From Medicago truncatula (lineage: Eukaryota; Streptophyta; Magnoliopsida; Fabales; Fabaceae): DNA of 64,000 nt. The DNA lies in assembly GCF_003473485.1 (NCBI RefSeq), contig NC_053049.1, positions 17,751,001 through 17,815,000 of the forward strand, written 5' to 3'. Within the stretch, counting starts at the first letter, position 1, and the number at the start of each line of letters is the position of its first letter. Positions 34,101-44,900 of the stretch are shown here, piece after piece. The notes beneath the pieces are model-generated. The model worked only from the letters and a program-made list of their open reading frames with translations. It was not told the origin of the DNA and searched no databases. A program made the position numbers and the translations under genes.

Positions 34101-36188
34101 TATGACTGAGAGTAGTTCGCTGACAGTCTGTTGTTCTCGTTCTAGGTATCCATCTTCAGTTTTTGTTGGTGATACATATACATACTTTGCAGGGATGACT
34201 ATGGCTGTGGTTGGTATTTTAGGCCACTTTAGGTATGTCCTTGCTTTATCTGACAAAATATTAATCTGGCTATCCGCTTTTATGTGTGTTTTCAGTGCTT
34301 TTCGAGTTCAAACTTGTGAATCAATTTTCTAATTTCTGGACTTGTATGAATCTTTTCATTCCTCTTTGTTAAGGAATTTTGCAGCATTTTATGCAAAGTT
34401 CTACCATTTTCTCTCTCCTTATGATGGATAAGATACCTTACTGTTTAGAAAATGGACAGTTGGATTTTTTATCTCAACCATGAACTTGTAATAATGATCT
34501 CCAAAGTCTATAATGTACAACTATCTCTATTTCTCATCTCAAATTCTTCCTTCTTCCTTAAAATATTTATAAATGTGATTATTGGATAATATATAAAAAG
34601 TAGAACGCTTCTTTGGAGTAATATGACTTTGTGAGCTATGTTTAAAACACTAGCAAGGGTGTGCAAAATACCCAATTTGGATGGATTATCCGTTTATGCG
34701 GCTGAAGAACTGGATGTCCGTATCCAATTTCTCTTCTCTTAGGCTCAATTTTCTTCCTGTTCGTCTTCTACTGTGCCATTTATGATTATCTAATGGATCT
34801 TGATCAGATTTACATCAGCTGCATAATCTCGCTGAATCAGATCTCGTCGCCATCATCACTGAATCTGATTCAGATCTTCAGCAGCTTTGTTGACTCTCCG
34901 CCTAATGAGATTCTTTCTGCTGTCGACTCGCCGTCATATGAGATTCTTTCGGCTGTCGATAGATATGAAATCTTGTTGGCATCCTCTTTCTATGTCGATT
35001 TGGATTCTCTGATTGTAATAGACTATTTGGCACCACCGCGAATCTTCTGTCCGATAATCAGATCTGAACTTTCTCACCTTTACGCAAATGGAAGTCTGTA
35101 GAGGAATACTAGTACATTCTAAATTTTCCGAAATTGTATTTTTTCTTTTGAAAGTCCAAAAAAACATTTGATTCTGCTTTTTGTTTGTTTGATCTGTTTT
35201 TATAATGTGTTTCCTTACTGCAAAATTTTGAAGTTGCAATCATTATTTTAATTTTTAGAACAGTTCTCACCTTGTTCTAATTTGTTTAATTATGTGTAAT
35301 ATTGTTGTGGATTGTTGTAATTCATATCTTCTAATTGTTATTACCGAGAACATAACGGATAGAAAATGAGATCAAGCTAATATGAACTGATATTTTGAAT
35401 TCTAAAGTGTGTTGCATTCTGGTTTGGTTATTAAATCCAATCCATTTAAGTGGTTTTTATTTGGATATGGATAGATCCAAACCATGAACAAGCATGTCTA
35501 CTAGGTTCTGGACAATAGATAAACAGTAGTGATATAAATCTTAAAATTGGTGCACCATTCCTCTGGGATTTATGACCTTGTGTTATAATGATTATTATTA
35601 GTTGCCTTGTAATAATCTCTTAAATTTTTTTTGCTTCAGTGAAACACTCTTGATTTTCTTCCTACCTCAAGTTTTGAACTTTCTCCTGTCGCTCCCCCAG
35701 GTTTGACACTAACAGAATCTCCATTTTCGATACATTAAATCTCTTCTGAACATGTTTTCTAACATAGAATATACATTTTTCCTCCAGCTTTCTGGCTACA
35801 TTCCATGTCCACGTCATCGTCTGCCAAGGTAGGCTTAACATGGATGTAACTTATTGTTTATTTCATGCATCTTGCTTGGTTGAAACCTCATGTGTAATCT
35901 ACTCATTCAGGTTTGACCCTCAAACTGGGCTGCTGACCGGAACAAATGATGGAACCCTCGTTAACTTCTTTCTAAGAAATTTAGGCAAGAAATCTGAGAA
36001 ATCACTTTGTATATATCTTCTTATTTTTCAGGTGATGATTCCCCGTTCTCCTGTTTATTTTTACCTTTTTGGTTTTCAATTCGACTAATATCTAAGTTGA
36101 ACTTGTATCAATTTTTTTTTTGGAACAGGGTATTGCATGTTGTTTCTGTTTCTTGCTGAGGTATTTCCTTGCTGGTTGGTACAAATGA
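31186..36188 (+). CDS. GPT: UDP-GlcNAc:dolichyl-phosphate GlcNAc-1-P transferase
   Basis: This enzyme makes GlcNAc-PP-dolichol, the first step of the N-glycan precursor, in the ER membrane; in yeast it is ALG7 and in animals DPAGT1. The 11 exons are 31186-31541, 32963-33050, 33335-33426, 33523-33641, 33733-33848, 33924-34051, 34146-34232, 35640-35700, 35788-35828, 35911-36031 and 36129-36188. They total 1269 nt, or 422 residues, close to plant family length. Every junction keeps frame with GT-AG sites. Family marks are [12 protein letters not shown] (residues 167-178, acidic pair D170/D171), [13 protein letters not shown] (235-247), [10 protein letters not shown] and many hydrophobic helices. 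The N-terminus is a hydrophilic Thr/Gln/Pro-rich tail before the first membrane helix. Introns 1, 2 and 7 hold MITEs and a SINE. Nothing looks broken. Confidence 0.93.
31787..32065. mobile_element. MITE in GPT intron 1
   Basis: The insert starts CCTGTTTGGATAAACAAC and ends AAGTCAATCCAAACAAGCC, so the termini are inverted (TGTTTGGAT / ATCCAAACA). The interior contains the common legume phrase AGTAGATAAGATCAAATAAG. The same family appears at 56404-56650. Confidence 0.6.
32215..32353 (+). mobile_element. tRNA-derived SINE in GPT intron 1
   Basis: The head resembles a pol III promoter. An A-box-like CTCTCAGTGGCAAGAGC at about 32228 is followed by a B-box-like GGTACTGAGTTTAAATACC at about 32263. 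A unique body and an A-tail of 12 (about 32346-32357) follow. Order and spacing fit plant SINEs. Its 3' body motif (GTGTCACTTTAATAA ... TTCCCAATTTT) recurs at about 50913-50955. Confidence 0.6.
33108..33256. mobile_element. MITE in GPT intron 2
   Basis: The termini are CATGGTTTTAAATTGCGGT and ACCACAATTTAAAACCATG, near-perfect inverted repeats about 19 bp long, enclosing about 110 bp. It lies between exons 2 and 3 and leaves splice sites intact. Confidence 0.75.
34650..35510. mobile_element. hAT-like insert in GPT intron 7
   Basis: This stretch makes up most of the oversized seventh intron (34233-35639). It starts GGGTGTGCAAAATACCC and ends near CCATGAACAAGCATG, which resembles hAT-type outer ends (GGGTGT... 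/ ...CCATGAACA). A 102-codon plus-strand frame at 34793 is repetitive ([20 protein letters not shown]) and has no recognisable domain. Boundaries are approximate. Confidence 0.3.
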
Positions 36189-38820
36189 AACACTAATCTG
36201 ATAAAGTAAGATATGGATCATGAGAACCACTCGAGAAGACTGAATTGTTGTATAATCATTTTTGTAGAAAAATCGTTTTTAGTGTAATTGGATATAGGAA
36301 TTTCTTGTTACTTGAATGTTGCATGCTAATTATCGCAACTTCAAAAACAAGTTGACATTGAAAACATCAAGTTATTTAATCTCTTCACAGTGGCAATTGT
36401 TTAAAATGAATACACTTGATTAGGAGTACAACATGCTCATGTATTTGGTTTGGTAATAAATATATCAATTTATTTTGACTATGATATTTCCAAGTTGGGG
36501 TATTAGGCTCAATCACAAGAGAAATGCATTTTCATTTTCAGCAATTAGACAAGAATAAGATACAGCTTTCAATAGTCTGTCTGATTCACATTCAAAACTG
36601 TCACATGGACCATGGTTACACTTATTTAGCGGGATTGAAAGTGGAACAGCATCATCTGAATGCGCGCGTAGTCATCATATTTGAGGCGGTGTGAAACATT
36701 AAATGTGAGTACATGTATTAGCTGCGATCCAGCACACTGATTAGTCATATTGCGCTAGATACAACCCTCATTTGGTACAGTTGTTATTACTTTATAGAAA
36801 AGACAATGAATTTACGCACTAAACAAACGAACGAATGACCATTGCTTCATTCATCAAAATAATGCCGAATAAAGGACTAAAAAAATTAAAAGAAACCACA
36901 AAAAAGTACCATTATGACCCTGACGAGTCAAGGATTCTGCACAACAACTAACTTCGCAGAAACAATAGAAATTGAGGAGTGCCTATCAAATACGTAGAGA
37001 AGGTTGAGAACCTTTTCAAACAGAGTTTTGAGAAACAGAGGTTGATCTTCTATATGCAGAAGTATTTGATTAATTTTCCTTGACACTCACAAATAAGTCA
37101 TCCACAAGCCAAACTACTAGTGATATGATCATGTGAACGATTCAACGTAAACTTTATAGACTCCTTCGAGAGGAGTTCCCAGTGAACCTGACATCAATTA
37201 ATGACACCGTCTATGTGATGAATATCACGGGTAATATAGCACGGTATATATGCACGTAGGATTCGGAGGATTTGTTGCTCTCTGCTTTTAAACGTTGGCA
37301 AACAATGGCGATAAAAAATAATGAGAATTTCAAACCTGGTCACAGAAAGAGGCAGGCAATTCAGACATTGCAATACTAGCAATAACTGTTCATTGTTTTG
37401 TCAACCTGATTTTAGACGTAGCAGTAGAAAAAAATAAGGAGGATTGCAAGGGAAGGAAGAATACATGAAGGACCAATACTACAATTTTCAACATTAAAAT
37501 TAAATTGAAAAAAAATTTGTCTCATTCTAGCCAAATTGGAGGCAAAATGATAATGAAAGTGCACTGCAGGGCAAACTTGGGTAACAATGAAACCCAAATA
37601 GAAAGATAAATTTTGATTGATCGGTTAAATATCACACTGCAGGTCAAACCTGGGTAACAATGGATCCCTAGTAGAAAGGAAAATCTTAGGTGTTCATTTA
37701 AAAATAACACTACAAAGCAAACCTAGGTAACATTGAAACCCTAATGGAAAGACAAATCTTGAGCGTTCAATTAAAGAAAGAATACCTTGTTAGAATTCAA
37801 TATTATGGATCTGTATGTCTTCAAACTAATGTTAAGATGGTTATATGTTTAATAGGAATAAGAGTTCTTAATCGGTACCACTTGATGAGAGGAAATTCTC
37901 AATGTCCAAGATACCATATACGGCTAGGAACATCGGTAATTTTTACTTAGTTTATGTTACTGAGTCTTTATGCTCACTATGTTTAGATGATGTTTCCAAG
38001 TTTATCTTGACATTAGAAAGTTGAAAAGTATGACCGGATTACTCGTCAGCAGTTCAATGTAGAACTTCTTCGTCACCCGATCATAGTTAGAGTAGTAGAC
38101 TAGAATGTTATTTCTTGTTCCAAAATTTGGCATTAGTGTTCTTGATTAAGTCCGAATTAAAATTTGTGGTCCAAGAAGGTAATTGCATCAAACCCAGTTT
38201 GAGACTCGATGTGCCAATGTTTCAGTAGTGAAACCATACACAATTTGCCAATAGCCATCCAAAGCTTTTATAGCTTCTCACAAATAATAGGCAGCGTGAT
38301 AGGTTGTTTTTGCAACATGCAATACCATATTGATGTTTTTCTTATGGTATGGTGATGGGAAATACATAGCTTTTAGACAAAGTTGTCTCAATTTAAATAG
38401 AGAAAAAATAAAATATGTTGCTAATTCTCTCATTGCTAAATTTAGCAAGAGAATTAAAGAGAAATTTTATATTTTTTCTTCGTAAATTTTTTTTATTAAT
38501 TTAATTTTTTTGTCGTAGTATCTAGAACCACTCCAACACTCGCCTCATTAATTCATTTAATTTCCACTTTAGTATCATCCATAACATTTAAAATAAATTT
38601 TCAACATTTACTCCAAGTTAGCGTAATAATGGAGGGTAAATGAGACTTTCTCTTCGTTGTCAGGGAAAGGTGGGTCCACATAAACTTGATCCCATTTTGC
38701 GAAACATTTTTCTTGTTTACTTCTGCTTAGGAAACACGCGGCTTTTATTATCATTTATCATCTTTTTTCTCTCTTATTTCTGTGTATCGGTTCTTTTTGT
38801 TTTTTATTATATTTTTGTTC
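36189..38820. other. Intergenic region between GPT and ARF-like genes
   Basis: The first few hundred bases should be GPT 3'-untranslated sequence. No further gene is supported. The only ordered structure is a 73-74-bp tandem repeat at 37562-37780. Confidence 0.5.
37562..37780. repeat. 73-74-bp tandem repeat, 3 units
   Basis: Units start at 37562, 37635 and 37709. Each reads CACT(G/A)CA..G.CAAAC(T/C)T.GGTAAC, then A(A/T)GAAA..., then an AAATCTT-type end. Divergence between units is moderate. Short open frames here only mirror the repeat. Confidence 0.75.
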
Positions 38821-38926
38821 CTATATATCGTAGGCTTCGTTTGTTCTCTCTATATATTATATCGTTTTGGTTTCTCCACCTTCATTTAGAACCATTGAAT
38901 GAGAAAGGAGTGTGAGAGAGAGAGAG
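38821..38926 (+). promoter_or_regulatory. Core promoter and leader of the ARF-like gene
   Basis: CTCTATATATTATATC at about 38848-38864 is a good TATA-type element about 65-75 bp before the ATG at 38927. A GA-rich leader (GTGTGAGAGAGAGAGAG) directly precedes the start codon. Confidence 0.5.
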
Positions 38927-41900
38927 ATGGATTCTGTAGGTAGCGATGGTGCGTCTCGTTTAGTCTCTGGTAATCGACGTAAATTTATTTTCATCATTTT
39001 TGTTTTTTATTTTTATCACTTTTGTTCGTCCAATTATTTTTTTCACCATCATGTTCGTCTTTTAATTTATTTTTTTTATTTTGTTGTGAAAGATAATCTA
39101 TGTGCTCAACTCTGGCATGCATGTTCCGGATCTGTATACATCCCTAAGGTTGGGGAAAAGGTTTTCTATTTTCCTCAAGGACATGCAGAGCAGGTTCCGT
39201 CTTCTCTCCAATTTTTTTTTTTTATATTTTGAACTTTATCTTCATTGTAAAACAAATATGTTAACTTTTTCATCATTGTCATGTCATTTTTATTGAAAAG
39301 ATAAGGGCTTGAAATACATAAGATTTTTTTATAAGTAATTTATTGGTTAGAAATAGATCCATTGAGGTGAATAAGTGGAAAATCCGTGAGGTTTGAACTC
39401 CGACTGTTGCATACTTCATTGTCCATGCTAACCGAGATGTGCTCACAAAAAACGCCATAAAATATTTTCTTTATCATCATAAATAATCCAATTTGTGTTT
39501 TTATAATTTTAATATTTGTTAAAATTTTAGCAAAAAAAAAAAATTGGAAAATAGTTCAATATTTGTTGAAGGATTTTAATACATACAGATTTCCTTTATT
39601 TCAATTTCGAGGGTTAGATTGAAAAGATTCACCAATTTCTTACAAAATTTTAATATTTGTTCACCGTAAATTAGCCACACCGAAACAAAATGTTCGTAAA
39701 TTTTTTATTTTTGATATTTTTATATTACTAATCTTTTTTATTTTGTTGGTAAAAGTTTTACTAGTCTTTTTATCAATTATACAGAGAACTATTAGAATAC
39801 TAATAATAATATATTAACGTGCTTGACTCTCCTTTTTTTCCCTTTCAAAAAGACTCATTCCGTCCTATATGATTTTTTATATTTTGCTCATATTACAATT
39901 ATTTTTCTTGGTCAAAAGAAACTGTTTTTTTCATAAATGAATTTTCCCAACACTACAAAGGAATACATATTCAATTTTAATATTAAATCTATAACATTAT
40001 GGGAACTAAAAATTTCAACATATTTTTCAAAAATATTTTTTCATTTAATTAATATTTTTTATACAAATTATTAAAATAGTATTAGTGGGTCAACAAAAGG
40101 AAGTAGTATTGTATTCCATGAATAGTTAGGCTGTTTAATATAATTCTATTTTCACCTCTTAAAAAAGTTGTATTTATCCTGAAAAAAATTAGTATTACAG
40201 CGTCACTCAAGTCATTTATTTTATTTTATAAAATCAATGTATTTGTGTAGTGGACATGTATCAATGACATCCGGTGAATAGATATCTTTTTTAAGGATGA
40301 AAGAATTTTTTTATTTTTTTTTACAAATGAAAGGAAAATTAAAGGCTTGTTGGTGCGATATTGTATTTTTCTTTTTTGAAATATTGTCGGTGCGATATGT
40401 TAATTGATGAAAAACAACGAATTAATATTAGCCTTTGGATGTTTTTGAGATTGTAACTTTTTTTTTTTGACAAGGTGGATTGTAACTTTTCAAAATAAGA
40501 AAAGATGTTGGCTTTTTTTTTTTGGGATGTTCATAGCATTTCATTTTTGAGATTATAACTTTATTTTTTTTACAGAGTGAGATTGTGACTTTTTTATTAA
40601 TAAAAGGAGCAATTCTTACCTAGTCACAAACCTAAATTAAAAATATTTGAACACACATACATAAATGGAGAGAATTAAAAGAAAAATAAATTAATCACAT
40701 CATATTTTTACTTTATCTTTAAATTTTTCTTATCAATGTGTGCGCGCCTAAGTCATTTTTATTTGTGTTTGTCACCAACTTAGACATTCTCTAATAAACG
40801 ATGTTCATAGCATTTCATTGATAATAAGAGAAGTAATATAATGGGGTACTTCTAAATAAATAGTGGGCCTAGCAGCTAAAATGGCTTCACTTACAAGCGC
40901 ATGCGCTACCATGTTAGCTTGTCGCCAATTAAATTCCACCCTAGAGTTAACAAAATGATATGAGAACATAGACTAACATGCTGCAATAATCTGACCAAAT
41001 TGCGTAACATTGGACCATTATGAGTTGAAAGCATCATATGTCGTCTTCGAAGTAACCACAAAATCAACATTATCCATCTTTATATGTTGCAATCATTAGA
41101 ACGCATGAAACAGCCCAAGAGCTTCGCCAACATCAACCGGTGTCATAGGTGAGATGCTCAAGGTTTTAGCTATCACATAAGCTCCATTGTCATCATGCAC
41201 ATAGATACCAATACCAGTCATATTCCAAGATGATGAAAATGTGGAATCAATGTTGTATTTTATTCTCTTCGGTTGCAGTTTTTGCCAACATATATTATCG
41301 ATAGTAACAACCGAGGAACCCCATACATGTGTGTCTGTCTGTTGCGGTGCGTGAATTGTTTAAAATGCTCCGCCTTGATGTCTAGTTGTATTAGTAACGA
41401 CATTTGCAGCCAACCAATCATCAAATAATTTACGTGCAGGATCAACCACTTGTGCACACACCTCGTTTTCATTTTGCCAGAGTTTGAGATTGCGATGCTT
41501 CTAGATAATCCACAGAATAGTCATCATCTTATGCCGCAACTCAGTGGCAAGACTCTGAAGCAAGGAAAAAATAGTATCTTCTGCTGAAGCATTTGTAGGA
41601 ACAGCTTGAGAACTAACCTCCCAAAGAAAGTCAATCGCCAAACCTTCACAGTAAAAGGACAAGATAAAAAGAAACATGTGAAAGATCCTCCATTGGGTGA
41701 TCATAACTAACACAATGGAGAGGGCATTGAACTCAGTTATCTAGCGATCTTACTGGTATTGGGAGCAACCACGACACATTCACCAAATTAAGTTGATAAT
41801 TTTTGGTGGCTCTTGCAATTTTTGAATACTCAACCAAAAACTGGTTTACGCATATGTGAAGTATCGACAAGTTCCTCCACACAAAGGCGGTAAGCACTCT

Positions 41901-44900
41901 TTACCAAATAAAGCCCATTATTCTCGACCTTCCAAACCAACCGGTCATGATGCACTTGATCAGCCAAAGAACTACTAAGGATTTCCGAAGCAATATCGAC
42001 GCTACAAATTTGTTGAATCAATGCTGAATTCCAACTCTTTGTGTCATCCTCAATCACACTTGCGACCTTGAAGCCCTAAAAAATGTGCCCCTTGGATACT
42101 ACCATTAATACACCGACCTTCCTTAAGCCAAGGTTTGTCCAAGATAGAGATGGACAACCTTGTACCAATACTCCACCGAGTGCCACCTCTCACAATGAAC
42201 CGAGCGCGTAAAATGCTTCTCCGTACATAACTAGGATTGTGACCTAAGCTCGCCGTAAGGTAGCTACAAGATGGGAAATACCTTGATTTAAATATGCGTG
42301 ATACCAAAGATTGCGGTTGTGTTTGGAACTTCCACCCTTGCTTATCAGGCATTGCAAGCTTAAAAGCTGAGAGATCTTTGAAACTCATCCCACCATGTAC
42401 TTTATGCATCGACCAATACTCACACGACAACCAATGAATTCCTCTATCACTAGTTGTTCCTCCATGACCCTACCAAAAAGAGTTTATCATCCTCTTAATG
42501 GGTGTAATAAGTGAAGAAGGTAACTGGAAAAATAATCATGACATGGGACGGAATGGTCTGGCAGACATATTTAATCATTACCTCGCGACCAACTTTAGAT
42601 AGACATTTACTACGTCGGGAATTGATTCTCTGCCAAACATTATCCTTAATATATGCAAACATTGCAGTCCTGTCACTACGCACCATCGATGAGAGGCCTA
42701 AATATTTACTTGTACCAAGTACCGCTTGCACTCCCAAGATACTTGTGATAGTATTTTTCATATATGTGGTCATATTACAACTATAAAAATCTCTAACTTT
42801 GGTAGGTTAATGGCTTGACCAAAGGCGGCCTAATAAGTCACAAGGATGCTCTTCATCAGTTGAGTTTGACTTTCATCCGCTTTAATGAATAAAAAACAAT
42901 CATCCGCAAAAAGCATATGGGAAACTAGGGGTGCTTCTCTACAGATTGATGTACCGGTAATAACCCGTCCCTCCTCATCATCACAGATCAAGGAAGGTAA
43001 ACCTTCAGCACAAATTATAAACATATAAGGTGACATAGGGTCTCCTTGATGAAGTTCCCTCTCTGGTATAATTGATACACCCGCTTTGTCATTCACTAAG
43101 ACAAAGTAATCTATGGATTCCTATTGAAAAACATATAAGAAATCATATGAGAGATTAGAGGAATGATTCTTTCTTATTTTATTTCTGCAGTCCAAGACTG
43201 TTTATATATAAAAAGGAATTACAATAAACATAATGATAAATAATGTCTTATCATAACTAATAATGGCATAATATATTCTAATAATGACCAATAATATCAT
43301 TTGACTTTTCTACACCCTCCCTCAAGTTGGTGCATAAATATTTGTCATGCCCAACTTGACTATAAGTCGCTCAAAATTAGGCCTTGCCAAGCTCTTTGTC
43401 AAGATATCAGCAGTTTGCTCATTTGAAGTCACATACGGTAGGCAAATAGTTCCAGAAACAATTTTCTCTTTTATGAAGTGGCGATCAATCTCAATGTGCT
43501 TGGTTCTGTCATGTTGCATCGGGTTGTGAGATATACTTATTGCTGCTTTACTGTCACAGAATAATTTTAAGGGTAAGTCAACTTTAAACTTTAGTTCTTC
43601 CAACAGTTTCTGAATCCACAAGAGCTCGCAGATGCCTTGAGCCATGGCTCTAAATTCAGCTTCCGCACTACTCCGAGCAACAACACCTTGTTTCTTACTT
43701 CTCCAAGTAACTAGATTTCCCCAGACATAGGCGCAATATCCGGTAGTGGATTTCCTGTCAATAACTGATCCTGCCCAATCTGCATCTGTAAATATAGAGA
43801 CATCTCTGTCATTGGTTTTCTTGAAGTACAAGCCTTTTCCGGGGTTGGATTTCAGGTACCTTAAGATTCGGTAAACTGGCACCAGATGTTGTTCATAGGG
43901 AGAATGCATGAATCGACTGACAACACTCACGGAGAAAGCAATATCAGGTCTCGTGTGAGATAAATAAATAAGCTTACCAATTAATCTCTGGTATCGTCCA
44001 ATGTCAACAGAAACATTACCTTTCTCCCAGAGTTTTGCATTTATTTCCATAGGAGTATATGCTGGTCTACACCCGCTCATCCCAGTTTCCTCCAAGAGGT
44101 CTAGGATGCATTTTCTCTGAGAAACTACAATTCCCTTGCTTGAACGCGCAACCTCCATACCGAGAAAGTATTTAAGTGCACCTAAGTCCTTTATCTCAAA
44201 CTCTTTTGCCAAATTTTTCTTCAATCTATCCATCTCAACTATGTCATCTCCTGTGAGAATGATATCATCCACATAAACAATTAGAATGGCAATCTTACCA
44301 TCATTGGAAAATCGCATGAATAAGGTATGATCTGATTGAGCCTGCATATATCCTTGTTTTTTGACAGACCAAGTGAATTTTTCGAACCAAGCCCTTAGAG
44401 ATTGCTTGAGACCATATAATGACATTTGCAATTTACACACATTTAACTCAAACTTGTCCTCAAAGCCTGGAGGACTATCCATGTAAACTTCTTCCTACAA
44501 ATCGCCATTGAGAAAAGCATTTTTTACATCAAGTTGGTTAAGAGGCCAATCTAAATTCACTGCCAAGGACAAGAGAACTCTGACAGTGTTTAATTTGGCA
44601 ACAGGAGCAAAAGTGTCTGAGTAGTCTATGCCATATGCCTGAGTAAATCCTTTAGCAACCAAGCGTGCCTTGTATCTTTAAACTGTGTTGTCAGAGTTAT
44701 AATTTACCGTAAAGACCCACTTACAGCCGACGGTATTTTCCCTGCAGGTAAAGTCATGATTTTCCAAGTTTTATTCTTTTCAAGAGCTCTCATCTCCTCT
44801 AGAACAGCTTCCTTCCACTTTGGAATTTTTAGAGCCTCCTGTACATTTTTGGGAATTTCTACAGTAGACAACTGAGAGGTAAATGCACCAAATGAAGAAG

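Noticed and set aside
34793..35101. 102-codon frame in GPT intron 7
   Set aside because: Composition is repetitive (duplicated [14 protein letters not shown] phrases), there is no splice or domain support, and it lies within a likely hAT-like insert.
38912..38926. Alternative upstream start (GTG) for the ARF-like protein
   Set aside because: GTG is not a normal plant nuclear start codon and the GA-repeat leader would encode only Arg/Glu; the ATG at 38927 is used instead.
43322..44482. Copia RT/RNase H frame as a host gene
   Set aside because: It lies between paired LTRs with a target duplication and matches copia polyprotein order, so it is transposon sequence.
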